Positions 37,652-45,328 of a stretch of 64,000 nucleotides of DNA are shown here, piece by piece; within the stretch, counting starts at the first letter, position 1; each line of letters opens with the position of its first letter. Under the pieces are notes generated by a model that saw only the letters and a program-made list of their open reading frames with translations, was not told the DNA's origin and did not search any database. This DNA is from Chromobacterium violaceum ATCC 12472. Lineage in GTDB: Bacteria > Pseudomonadota > Gammaproteobacteria > Burkholderiales > Chromobacteriaceae. Location: NCBI RefSeq assembly GCF_000007705.1, contig NC_005085.1, positions 1,240,001 through 1,304,000 on the forward strand. Direction: 5' to 3'. The position numbers and the translations under genes are program-made.

Positions 37652-38145
37652 CAGTATTCCTCCGCCAGCATGAGGGTCAGCACTCGGCGCGTTTGCTGGG
37701 CATCCCAGGGGGCTTCGCTGCCGAATTCGCTATCCAGCGCGTAGTAGTCGATCTTCCAGAACACGGTATCGCCGTCGATCTGCACCTGGCCAAAGTCGTG
37801 CTCCAGATAAGGATCGTTGCTGGCATGGAACACGTGGGCCGCCCGGATCGCGGCGAGGAAGCGCTCAGGTTCGGCCAGTGCGGCAAAGCCTGGCGTGCAG
37901 CACACTTGGCCCAAGCTGTGCGTGGAGAACGGCAATCCCGCGCGCAGCTGATCATTGAGTTCGGCGGTGCGCAGTTGATTCAGCAACCAGGCGCCGGTTT
38001 GCGGCAGCTTGTTGATGCTCAATAGCAGCGTGGCCGGAGCCGCTTGGTGCGAGCCAGATAGCAGATCGGCAAGCCATTGGCGGATGCCGGTGGCGTCTTG
38101 AGCGGGACAAACGCGGCCGTCCAGCGTTTCGATGTGGTGATGCAT
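37651..38145 (-). CDS. DUF3768 family protein
   Basis: A 164-residue protein whose C-terminal half carries the DUF3768 pattern: SNDPYLEHDFGQVQIDGD, VFWKIDYYAL, and TRRVLTLMLAEEY. The N-terminal 65 residues are less conserved. Members are encoded on plasmids and islands; no biochemical role is known. It is followed without a gap by the DUF5983-like gene. Confidence 0.8.
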   Translation of the reverse strand: MHHHIETLDGRVCPAQDATGIRQWLADLLSGSHQAAPATLLLSINKLPQTGAWLLNQLRTAELNDQLRAGLPFSTHSLGQVCCTPGFAALAEPERFLAAIRAAHVFHASNDPYLEHDFGQVQIDGDTVFWKIDYYALDSEFGSEAPWDAQQTRRVLTLMLAEEY

Positions 38146-38170
38146 AAAGAGATCTCCAAATGACGGGCAT

Positions 38171-38206
38171 AAAAAATCCCCTGTCTGGCCAGGCCAGAGC
38201 AGGGGA
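38171..38206 (-). terminator. terminator of the DUF932 gene
   Basis: On the minus strand CCCCTGCTCTGGCC and GGCCAGACAGGGG form a long stem followed by ATTTTTT. Confidence 0.8.
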
Positions 38207-38224
38207 GCGAGGGAAGAGAATGGG

Positions 38225-39178
38225 TCAGTCCAGCAGCAGTAAAGCGTGTTTGAGGGCGTTTTCTTTCAGCTGCGCGCCCAGGCCGAACCAGGCGGAATCC
38301 AGCCGGTGATCCTGGCTGCGGGAGCGGCGGCGGTGATCCACGTATTCAGTTACTGAGTTCAGCAGGCCCCAGGCGGTGCCGCGACTACCGGGCAGCAGCG
38401 CGCCGCGTCCTTCGCCGGCATACAGCGAGGTGACTTGCTGCATGGCGCGTGAAACCGGGTCATCCGGCGACGCCATCGCCGGCTCGCGCAGCACAGCGCT
38501 GAAATACTGTTTGGCCTCATCGGGCGAGATGGGACGGTTGGCCAATTGCTTGATATCGACAATGAAGCGATCCCAGGCGGACAAACCGATGCCCAGCGAC
38601 TCCTTGACCAACTTCGGATCAAAACGGGTGGAATGCGGCACTTTGACGCCGCCGCCTTCGCGGCCGACGACAAACTGCAGCGTGTTGTTGCAGACCACGC
38701 GCACCGAGGTGAACTGCGCGGTGGTGCAAAGCGTGCCATCGCAGCTGGTGGCCAGCAGCAAGTAAGCATTGACCTGATCCAGGCCTTTGACCTGCGTACC
38801 CTGTCCAGTACGCGCCAGCGCCCACAACTTGCGGCCGCCCTTGAGCATGCCGGCCGTTTCCAGCTCAAAGCCGCCTGCATGAACCAGGTCGTTATAGAAA
38901 TGCAGCACCTCCTGTGGCTGCACCACTTGGTAGCGGCTGGAAACGACCGACAGCGGCGCCAGCGTATCCGAGCGATACAGCACTTTGGCATCGCTGTGAG
39001 AGCGGATGTGGATGGCATCGGCAGCGGTGTTGAACAGTACTTCCGCTTCCTGGATCGACCAATCCAGTCCCGCCTCGCGCTGCCAGACCTCGACAGGCTG
39101 CCCAGCCGGCAGGCAGTTGCCCAAGCCATGCCAAGGGGTTTGGCCGACATAGGCCATAGTTTCCACTAAATGCGACAT
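38225..39178 (-). CDS. DUF932 (phage/plasmid-like) protein
   Basis: A 317-residue protein of the DUF932/TIGR03299 group: TPWHGLGNCLPAG, SSRYQVVQPQEVLHFYNDLV, KLWALARTG, YLLLATSCDGTLCTTAQFTSVRVVCNNTL and the C-terminal TAWGLLNSVTEYVDHRRRSR. These proteins are common on mobile elements; function unknown. I chose ATG 39178 (MSHLVETMAY) with GGAG 7 bases upstream, over ATG 39190. Confidence 0.85.
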   Translation of the reverse strand: MSHLVETMAYVGQTPWHGLGNCLPAGQPVEVWQREAGLDWSIQEAEVLFNTAADAIHIRSHSDAKVLYRSDTLAPLSVVSSRYQVVQPQEVLHFYNDLVHAGGFELETAGMLKGGRKLWALARTGQGTQVKGLDQVNAYLLLATSCDGTLCTTAQFTSVRVVCNNTLQFVVGREGGGVKVPHSTRFDPKLVKESLGIGLSAWDRFIVDIKQLANRPISPDEAKQYFSAVLREPAMASPDDPVSRAMQQVTSLYAGEGRGALLPGSRGTAWGLLNSVTEYVDHRRRSRSQDHRLDSAWFGLGAQLKENALKHALLLLD

Positions 39179-39311
39179 ATCGAACTCCATGAGGGGGCTT
39201 CATCCATTCAAATGGATGAAGGGGAAAGATGAGAACGTTTGGGACAAATCAAGCCCAGTTCAAGTCGATGATATGTAGTTGAAAAAATCTAGATTCGATT
39301 AGGAGCGCAGC

Positions 39312-39542
39312 ATGAAAGCCATATTTGAGAAGGCCATCAGCCGAGTAGAGAGGATTTTAAAAGGGAGAAGTGATGAAGTGAAAAGGGTAGAAAGGAGAAA
39401 GTACCTGGCTTCGGTTTGTAGCGATGGTGTAACTGTCTCGTCGGAGGTGGGGGAACTGCTAGAGCAGTTATTTGAGCAGATAAGCCGAGCGAAAAAAAGC
39501 CCCATGTGCAGCAATGGGGCAAGGGTAGAAATCAAAATGTGA
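39312..39542 (+). CDS. small hypothetical protein (76 aa)
   Basis: A 76-residue basic, helical protein (KAIFEKAISRVERILKGRSDE, then SSEVGELLEQLFEQISRAKK). AGGAG 7 bases before ATG 39312 supports translation. No family recognised. It is divergent from DUF932. Confidence 0.45.
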   Translation: MKAIFEKAISRVERILKGRSDEVKRVERRKYLASVCSDGVTVSSEVGELLEQLFEQISRAKKSPMCSNGARVEIKM

Positions 39543-39568
39543 TTGAAATGGGTATAAGGTCAGCCACC

Positions 39569-39976
39569 TTAATGCGCGCTCGCCATCTTGGTGAATGGTC
39601 TAACCCTGGTTTTTATTTCCGTAATAATTTCCATGCCTTCCTGCAAATCCACCATATAGTTTCCTGCTTTTATATTTCCGGAAATTTCTACATTGGCAAG
39701 CGGCACTGCATAGCGCTCAATGTAGCGTTGGTAGTCCTTTAGCAATAAATCGCAAACCCGCAACATGGTTTGGGGATTGTTAGCCAGGATGGCATGGCCC
39801 AGCAGGTCAAAGTTGTGTAGCGTATCCGCGAGCTGCCAAATATCTTTACCATTTTTTAAGCGGTGAGTGCGGCCGGTGGCTTGCCTACTACGCTGTCGGA
39901 TGGTGGTCGCAATGTGAGCCGTATAGTACAAAAGCCGTGCCAGTTCGCTTGTTAAATTCAGCTCCTGTGTGTTCAT
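39569..39976 (-). CDS. hypothetical protein (135 aa)
   Basis: A 135-residue, mostly helical protein starting MNTQELNLTSELARLLYYT, with GKDIWQLADTLHNFDLLGHAI and LLLKDYQRYIERYAV. The ATG at 39976 has GAGG 9 bases upstream (an in-frame GTG lies just before). Unrecognised; the pattern of an accessory-island gene of lower GC. Confidence 0.55.
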   Translation of the reverse strand: MNTQELNLTSELARLLYYTAHIATTIRQRSRQATGRTHRLKNGKDIWQLADTLHNFDLLGHAILANNPQTMLRVCDLLLKDYQRYIERYAVPLANVEISGNIKAGNYMVDLQEGMEIITEIKTRVRPFTKMASAH

Positions 39977-40342
39977 TATCCGCACCTCGTTTTATTAGTT
40001 TTTAATCCATCTGTCTGTCCGGTTACCGCCAGTCCAGCTGACTGCGCTTGCTAAGCCATCAATAAGTCGAGTAAGTGACTTAGTGCGAAATATTATTGTC
40101 TAGCCAATATACAGTCGTGATGAAAACTGATAAGGTGTTGAGTAATATTCAAACGGCATCGGATGGGTTTGCGCATCATGCAAATGATAAGACGATGGCT
40201 CAAGGAAAATAATTTTCCTTGACAGTGTTTTGTGGTCATGAGTCACTTTCAACTCAAGATAAAGATCAATATTAATCGAATTTGTTTCGAATGGAACCAT
40301 CCTAATATTGATACGCCTACTTAATTCAATCAGAGGCTTGCA
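39977..40342. other. intergenic, AT-rich, with an inverted repeat
   Basis: About 365 bp upstream of the low-GC islet. TAAGTC (40063-40068) and GACTTA (40077-40082) form an 8-bp-spaced inverted repeat that could bind a regulator, for instance the LuxR-type protein encoded downstream. A 66-codon minus-strand frame (40100-40300) has no support. Confidence 0.4.
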
Positions 40343-41638
40343 ATGAAAAGCGTACCAGCGATTGCTGCAAAGAAGATCACAGTTAGAATTGTGCCTTGGC
40401 TGATCATTTGCCTAACCATGGCCTACATCGACAGAACCAACCTGGCTTTTGCACAGTTTTCCTTGGCGAAATCCTTCGGAATTGATCCATTAGTTTTTGG
40501 AACGGCTGCAGGGGTATTTTTTGCTGGATATATTGCCGCAGAGATTCCTAGTAATTTACTGTTGCTTAGATTCGGTGCTCGGAGATGGCTGGCAAGAATT
40601 ATGATCAGCTGGGGTGTGGTCACGATGTCAACTTACTTTGTCCACACAGATACTCAGCTGTATATTGTCAGATTTCTGCTTGGAGTGTGTGAGGCAGGGT
40701 TTTATCCTGGAGTATTGTTTTATTTGACGCGCTTCATTCCAATAGAGAATCGTGCCAGAACCAATTTCCTTTTTATCTCCGCGATTCCGCTATCCGCAGT
40801 GATCGGCAGTATATTTTCGGGCTGGTTATTGGAAACGATATCTAAATCGCATTACTTAGGCATGGCTGCATGGCAGTGGTTGTTCTTGACAGAAGGTCTT
40901 ATGACCATCTTTATTGGTATTGCACTGCTCTTTGTGCTGCCGGAGAGCATCAAGTCTGTAAAGTATTTATCCGATGCTGAAAAACTGCAACTAAGCGCGC
41001 ACATACAAGCACAGGAAGAAACCAAAGCTGTGATTGGATCACCGCTGAAAGCGCTGTTGGACTTGAAAGTCTGGATATATGCAATCGTGACTTCTGCCTC
41101 AGCGTTTTCCATGTATTGCATTTCATTCTGGCTCCCGCAGATCATCAAATCCTTTAATGTTGCCAATACATTGCATATCGGCTTTATCAATGCCATCCCA
41201 TGGGGCTTGGCACTGGTCGCGCTAGCGTCGTCGTTTTTGATGATCGGCACTATAAAACGGCCAATTTTTGTCTTGTCCCTGTTGTACGGAATTGGGTGCT
41301 TATCGTTATCGGCTATCTTGATTAATGGCATAAGCGTGACAACAAAGCTTGGGCTAATTTCGGTTGCAACCACAGCAATTATGCTGACCTATCCTGTATT
41401 TTGGTCGTTAGTCAATTTCCTTAAAGGCAAGGCTGCAGCAGTCATCTTTGCTGTGATCAATTCAATTGGCAGCTTGGCTGGGTTTATGTCGCCTATCATG
41501 ATGGGATACGTCATCAAGGTAACGGGAAGCCCGCAGCTTGGTATCGTAATCATGTCCGGCTTTATGGGATTGGCTGTGATTTTACTTTTTGTGATTCACA
41601 TTGCTTTTACAGAAAACCAGCGCGCTGCAGCTTTCTGA
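40343..41638 (+). CDS. MFS transporter, anion:cation symporter family
   Basis: A 431-residue, 12-helix carrier. The ACS-family motif MAYIDRTNLAFAQFSLAKSFG (helix 1) and GYIAAEIPSNLLLLRFGARRWLARIMISWG (helices 2-3), with the cytoplasmic loop at residues 200-225, match transporters of carboxylates such as tartrate, phthalate or nicotinate. It is the first gene of an islet with clearly lower GC and different codon use from its core neighbours. Co-directional with the PAS-LuxR, methyltransferase and dehydrogenase genes; import of the pathway substrate is the likely role. Confidence 0.85.
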   Translation: MKSVPAIAAKKITVRIVPWLIICLTMAYIDRTNLAFAQFSLAKSFGIDPLVFGTAAGVFFAGYIAAEIPSNLLLLRFGARRWLARIMISWGVVTMSTYFVHTDTQLYIVRFLLGVCEAGFYPGVLFYLTRFIPIENRARTNFLFISAIPLSAVIGSIFSGWLLETISKSHYLGMAAWQWLFLTEGLMTIFIGIALLFVLPESIKSVKYLSDAEKLQLSAHIQAQEETKAVIGSPLKALLDLKVWIYAIVTSASAFSMYCISFWLPQIIKSFNVANTLHIGFINAIPWGLALVALASSFLMIGTIKRPIFVLSLLYGIGCLSLSAILINGISVTTKLGLISVATTAIMLTYPVFWSLVNFLKGKAAAVIFAVINSIGSLAGFMSPIMMGYVIKVTGSPQLGIVIMSGFMGLAVILLFVIHIAFTENQRAAAF

Positions 41639-41668
41639 TATGAATGATATCAATGGAGATACATTGCA

Positions 41669-42364
41669 ATGTCAGATTTGCCAGATCTCATAAAAACGCA
41701 AATAGACTCCTCAAGACATAGTTGTGGCGTCAAGAATAAAACGCACCAGTTTCTTTATGCGCATAGTCAATACCTTTCTGTTGTGGGAGCTTCATGCCTG
41801 GAGGAGATTTTAGGCAGGCACACGTATGACCTTCCTATCAATTCAGTTTCGGAAGGGCACGATTATGATGCTGAAGATGGGATTGTGCTGAGAGAGGAGC
41901 GGCCCGTTATTTCATTGCACTGCTTCCGGAATGGATCGATATACAATGAAATTACCTACATCAAAGAGCCGTTATATTCCTCTTCAAATAAATTGGAGTG
42001 GGTTTATTTTAGGACATTGAACTATTTGAAGGTGGATACATCAAATAAAATTGATGAGGAAAAGCAAGATAGTGAGAGTGGTCGCGAAAAGGTGTTTAAG
42101 TGCCTGTCTAGCCTATCTGACAAAGAATTCAAGATTCTAGAGCTTTTTTGCGCAGGAAAACAACCAAAGGAAATTGCTTTTACTACCAATGCTTCAGTTT
42201 CCACCATTTCTAAGGTGCTAGCAAGAATAAAGTCTTCGCTCAATATTAGCAATAACTTCGATATTATCAGAACAATGAATGCCAACAATATGCAGCCATT
42301 TCTGCATAGTCGCGCCTCGGATAACTTTGGTGTAGTTTACATGGACATAATGAGGTTGCCATGA
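41669..42364 (+). CDS. LuxR-type regulator with N-terminal PAS-like sensor
   Basis: A 231-residue regulator. Residues about 20-120 look PAS-like (HQFLYAHSQYLSVVGASCLEEILGRHTYDLP; note that NEITYIKEPLYSSSNKLEWV resembles the PAS core strand). Residues about 145-205 are a LuxR/GerE helix-turn-helix: LSDKEFKILELFCAGKQPKEIAFTTNASVSTISKVLARIK. It begins 30 bp after the transporter and overlaps the methyltransferase start by 4 bp, so it probably controls its own operon in response to a small molecule. Confidence 0.75.
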   Translation: MSDLPDLIKTQIDSSRHSCGVKNKTHQFLYAHSQYLSVVGASCLEEILGRHTYDLPINSVSEGHDYDAEDGIVLREERPVISLHCFRNGSIYNEITYIKEPLYSSSNKLEWVYFRTLNYLKVDTSNKIDEEKQDSESGREKVFKCLSSLSDKEFKILELFCAGKQPKEIAFTTNASVSTISKVLARIKSSLNISNNFDIIRTMNANNMQPFLHSRASDNFGVVYMDIMRLP

Positions 42365-43107
42365 TGATATCTGATAGTCATGCCCTGTTTGAAGCTGCTG
42401 GCTGTGCGATGACCCTCAACAACACAGGCGTCATCACCGACAGTAAGGATTTTGTTTCTACTGCTTTTTGCAATCAGCCGGTATCTGCCTTTCCTCTACT
42501 TGAGATCGGAGCGGGATTTGGTTCGAATTCCATTTCAGCTTTGAAAAATGGGCACACGGTCATATGCAATGACTTAAGCAAAGAGCATTTGGAGATTGCT
42601 AGCAGAAATGTGCCTGCTGAAATATTGAAACGGATTACATTTATGGATGGTAGCTTTCCTGATGAAATTGATCTGACAGAAAACTCCATTTCATCCATTC
42701 TGTGTTGCCGGGTTTTGCATTTTTTCAATGGCCAAGGCATTGATAAAATGCTGAATGCCATGTCTAAATTGTTAATACCCAATGGACGGATTTATGCAAC
42801 TGTCGAGACGCCATTCATTGCTAATTGGAAGTCTTTTAGGCCGGAATATGAAGCAAGGCTTGCCGCTGGTCATCCTTATCCTGGTTTGATCGAAAATCAT
42901 CGCATGCACGACAGTATAGCGTTTTCGAATCAAATCCCTGATGTTTTGCATCTGTTTGATCTTGATAGTTTTAAAAAACTATTCACAGATCATGGCTTTG
43001 TGATCGAGCAAGCCTCATACATCAATCGACAAGGTGTTTTCCCCGTTGAGTGTTTGTCTGATGATGGTCGAGATAGTGTCGGGGTGATTGCGGTAAAACA
43101 GCCCTGA
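42361..43107 (+). CDS. class I SAM-dependent methyltransferase
   Basis: A 248-residue protein with a Rossmann methyltransferase core: motif I LLEIGAGFGSNSISAL, motif II HTVICNDLSKEHLEIASRN, motif III region ISSILCCRVLHFF, then LLIPNGRIYATVE. The start ATG overlaps the LuxR stop (ATGATG), giving translational coupling. The substrate is unknown; association with a transporter and an aldehyde dehydrogenase suggests a catabolic or signalling metabolite. Confidence 0.75.
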   Translation: MMISDSHALFEAAGCAMTLNNTGVITDSKDFVSTAFCNQPVSAFPLLEIGAGFGSNSISALKNGHTVICNDLSKEHLEIASRNVPAEILKRITFMDGSFPDEIDLTENSISSILCCRVLHFFNGQGIDKMLNAMSKLLIPNGRIYATVETPFIANWKSFRPEYEARLAAGHPYPGLIENHRMHDSIAFSNQIPDVLHLFDLDSFKKLFTDHGFVIEQASYINRQGVFPVECLSDDGRDSVGVIAVKQP

Positions 43108-43179
43108 TAAATAATACATCGTTTAGATTTGTGATTTTTTGCACGTAAACCAGAGATAGTACAAAAAAGGAAAGCATAC

Positions 43180-44673
43180 ATGTCTACCGGTACGATCAAT
43201 TGGCAGAAAAAAGCAGAGCAATTGCATTTTGAAGGTCGCGCTTACATCGATGGCGCTTATCGGAAAGCGCTGAGCGGCAAAGAGTTCACAACGATCAATC
43301 CCGCAACCGGCAAGGTGTTGGCATCTATTGAGTGGTGCGGTAAAGAGGATGTCGAGCTGGCGGTGTGCGCAGCGAGGCGGGCATTTGATGGGGGCGCATG
43401 GTCCGAGTTGGCTACGCGTTCGAGGATGGAAATCCTGAAGCGATTTGCTTCGCTCATCCAGGACAATATTGAAGAATTAGCGCTTTTGGAGTCGTTGGAT
43501 GTTGGCAAACCCATCGCCAACTCCCTAAGCGTTGACATTTCCAATACAGCTTACTGCATCAGTTGGTTTGCCGAGTTGATTGATAAGGCTCCGGGTGAGG
43601 TCGTGCCTGTCGATCCGGCGCTGCTTGGCATGGTGACGCGCGAGCCTGTCGGCGTGGTGGCTGCGATTGTGCCGTGGAACTTCCCCTTGATGATGGCAAG
43701 CTGGAAGTTTGCTCCGGCCCTGGCCGCAGGCAATGCGGTCATTCTGAAGCCCTCTGAGAAGTCTCCCCTTACCGCAATCCGTGTCGCGGCTCTCGCTGAA
43801 GCAGCCGGTATTCCACCAGGTATTTTTCAGGTCTTGCCGGGTGCGGGGGACGTTGGCCAGGCCTTGGCGTCACATCTGGATGTGGATTGCGTCGCCTTTA
43901 CCGGCTCTACGGCGGTTGGCAAGCAGATCGCTAACTATGCAGCGCAAAGCAACCTCAAGCGCGTGTGGTTGGAGTTGGGCGGGAAAAGCCCGAATATTAT
44001 CTTGGCAGACTGCAAAGATCTTAAAGAAGCAGCGAAAGCAGCAGCTGGTGCAATTTGTTATAACGCTGGTCAAATGTGTACGGCAGGGTCTCGTGTCTTG
44101 GTGGCTAGAGAAATACGCGAAGCCTTCTTGTCTGAACTGAAAGTGGCGATGGCTGATTATCGTCCTGGAGATCCATTGTCACCTGAAACGAACTTGGGTG
44201 CGGTCGTCGATCAAAGGCAATTTGATAAGATCTTGTCCTATATAACCCAAGGGCAAAATGAAGGCGCTAAGCTGCTCCAAGGTGGTGCTGCTGTCCAAAC
44301 TGTTCATCCCAATGGCTTGTTTATTGAACCTGCTATTTTTGACTGCCCGCAGCCCAACTTGACGATCTGCCGTGAAGAAATATTTGGTCCCGTCTTGTCA
44401 GTGATTACCTTTGACGATGTGGATGAGGCTGTGCGGATTGCCAACGATAGCCAATATGGTCTCGGGGCGGCAGTGTGGACCCAGAATGTTTCGACCGCGC
44501 ATAAAGTGGCGCGTCGACTGCGAGCCGGTACGGTTTGGGTCAACTGCTATGAGGAGGGTGGGGATATGAACTTGCCGTTTGGTGGCTATAAACAGTCTGG
44601 GAATGGTCGCGACAAGTCATTGCATGCGCTTGAAAAATACACAGAACTGAAGAGTACTCTGATCAAGTTGTAA
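43180..44673 (+). CDS. aldehyde dehydrogenase, PuuC-like
   Basis: A 497-residue NAD(P)-dependent dehydrogenase. Cofactor and catalytic motifs: IVPWNFPL, KPSEKSPL, FTGSTAVGKQI, the general base Glu in LELGGKSPN and the nucleophile Cys in NAGQMCTAGSR. Overall closest to gamma-glutamyl-gamma-aminobutyraldehyde dehydrogenase PuuC (C-terminal GGYKQSGNGRDKSLHALEKY), suggesting oxidation of an amine-derived aldehyde. AAAGGA lies upstream of ATG 43180. It ends the low-GC islet and is followed by a terminator. Confidence 0.9.
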   Translation: MSTGTINWQKKAEQLHFEGRAYIDGAYRKALSGKEFTTINPATGKVLASIEWCGKEDVELAVCAARRAFDGGAWSELATRSRMEILKRFASLIQDNIEELALLESLDVGKPIANSLSVDISNTAYCISWFAELIDKAPGEVVPVDPALLGMVTREPVGVVAAIVPWNFPLMMASWKFAPALAAGNAVILKPSEKSPLTAIRVAALAEAAGIPPGIFQVLPGAGDVGQALASHLDVDCVAFTGSTAVGKQIANYAAQSNLKRVWLELGGKSPNIILADCKDLKEAAKAAAGAICYNAGQMCTAGSRVLVAREIREAFLSELKVAMADYRPGDPLSPETNLGAVVDQRQFDKILSYITQGQNEGAKLLQGGAAVQTVHPNGLFIEPAIFDCPQPNLTICREEIFGPVLSVITFDDVDEAVRIANDSQYGLGAAVWTQNVSTAHKVARRLRAGTVWVNCYEEGGDMNLPFGGYKQSGNGRDKSLHALEKYTELKSTLIKL

Positions 44674-44680
44674 GCTGGGT

Positions 44681-44707
44681 AAAAGAGAGGCTTGGCCTCT
44701 CTTTTTT
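44681..44707 (+). terminator. terminator of the aldehyde dehydrogenase gene
   Basis: AAAAGAGAGGC (44681-44691) pairs with GCCTCTCTTTT (from 44695), a stem with a three-base loop and a T-run. Confidence 0.88.
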
Positions 44708-45267
44708 ATGTTGTCGAGCTTTAAATAGATGCCCTGGGGCTAGTTTTCCTATTTTTTGATGCATATTTTCAAATGTCGGTTTCCGATTGCTGTTCGGTAT
44801 GTGTGATCTTTTCAGGTCTGCTGAGGGATAAAAGATGCGAGCCCGATAGCACTTGCTTCGTTGAAAATGTCTGAGGTCGGCGGGGAATAATGTAGGGAAC
44901 CATCTGGTGTAACTTATGCTGTGGCTGATATCTTCACACACTCTCTTGAGTCGCTTTGATATATTTTCTAAAAGCAGTAGTGCTAGTAATAGCATTGCTA
45001 ATTTTAAAAGTAATTTTTTCGGTGAGAAATTGAAAGCGCCACCAGGCAGGTGCCTGTTGCCAGTTTTGGGATTGCGCACTCGATCACAGCTTCGAGCTGA
45101 ACCCGCGGCATGTCCTGGTCCAGATTGGCCAGTTCAGCCGGCGAGAGCTCGTAGGGATCTGTTTCTTCTTGCCGGTCTGCTCTAGATCAGAGCAGGTAGC
45201 TCGGATGCGATTGGTGAAGCCATTTTTAGGACGAAATGAGTCTTATTCATTCCATCGCTAAGTTGTC
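44708..45267. other. intergenic region with possible gene remnant
   Basis: About 560 bp before the cas3 promoter. A minus-strand frame (about 45090-45180) reads DPYELSPAELANLDQDMPRV, with GC content and composition like a real coding fragment, but it is broken on both sides. The rest is AT-rich. A 138-codon minus-strand frame at 44663-45079 lies in poor-quality sequence and is not called. Confidence 0.35.
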
Positions 45268-45296
45268 TTGAAAATGCCTTTGGTATGGAATAACTT
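45268..45296 (+). promoter_or_regulatory. putative cas3 promoter
   Basis: TTGAAA (45268-45273), a 17-bp spacer and TAACTT (45291-45296). Transcription would start near 45303, 26 bp before the cas3 ATG. Confidence 0.5.
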
Positions 45297-45328
45297 ATAT
45301 CCTTTATTCATTTTCTGGTTGATCCGGG

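Noticed and set aside
40100-40300. 66-codon minus-strand frame upstream of the MFS transporter
   Set aside because: No ribosome binding site or family features, and it covers the likely promoter of the islet.
44663-45079. 138-codon minus-strand frame before cas3
   Set aside because: Overlaps the end of the dehydrogenase and its terminator; no homology or ribosome site.
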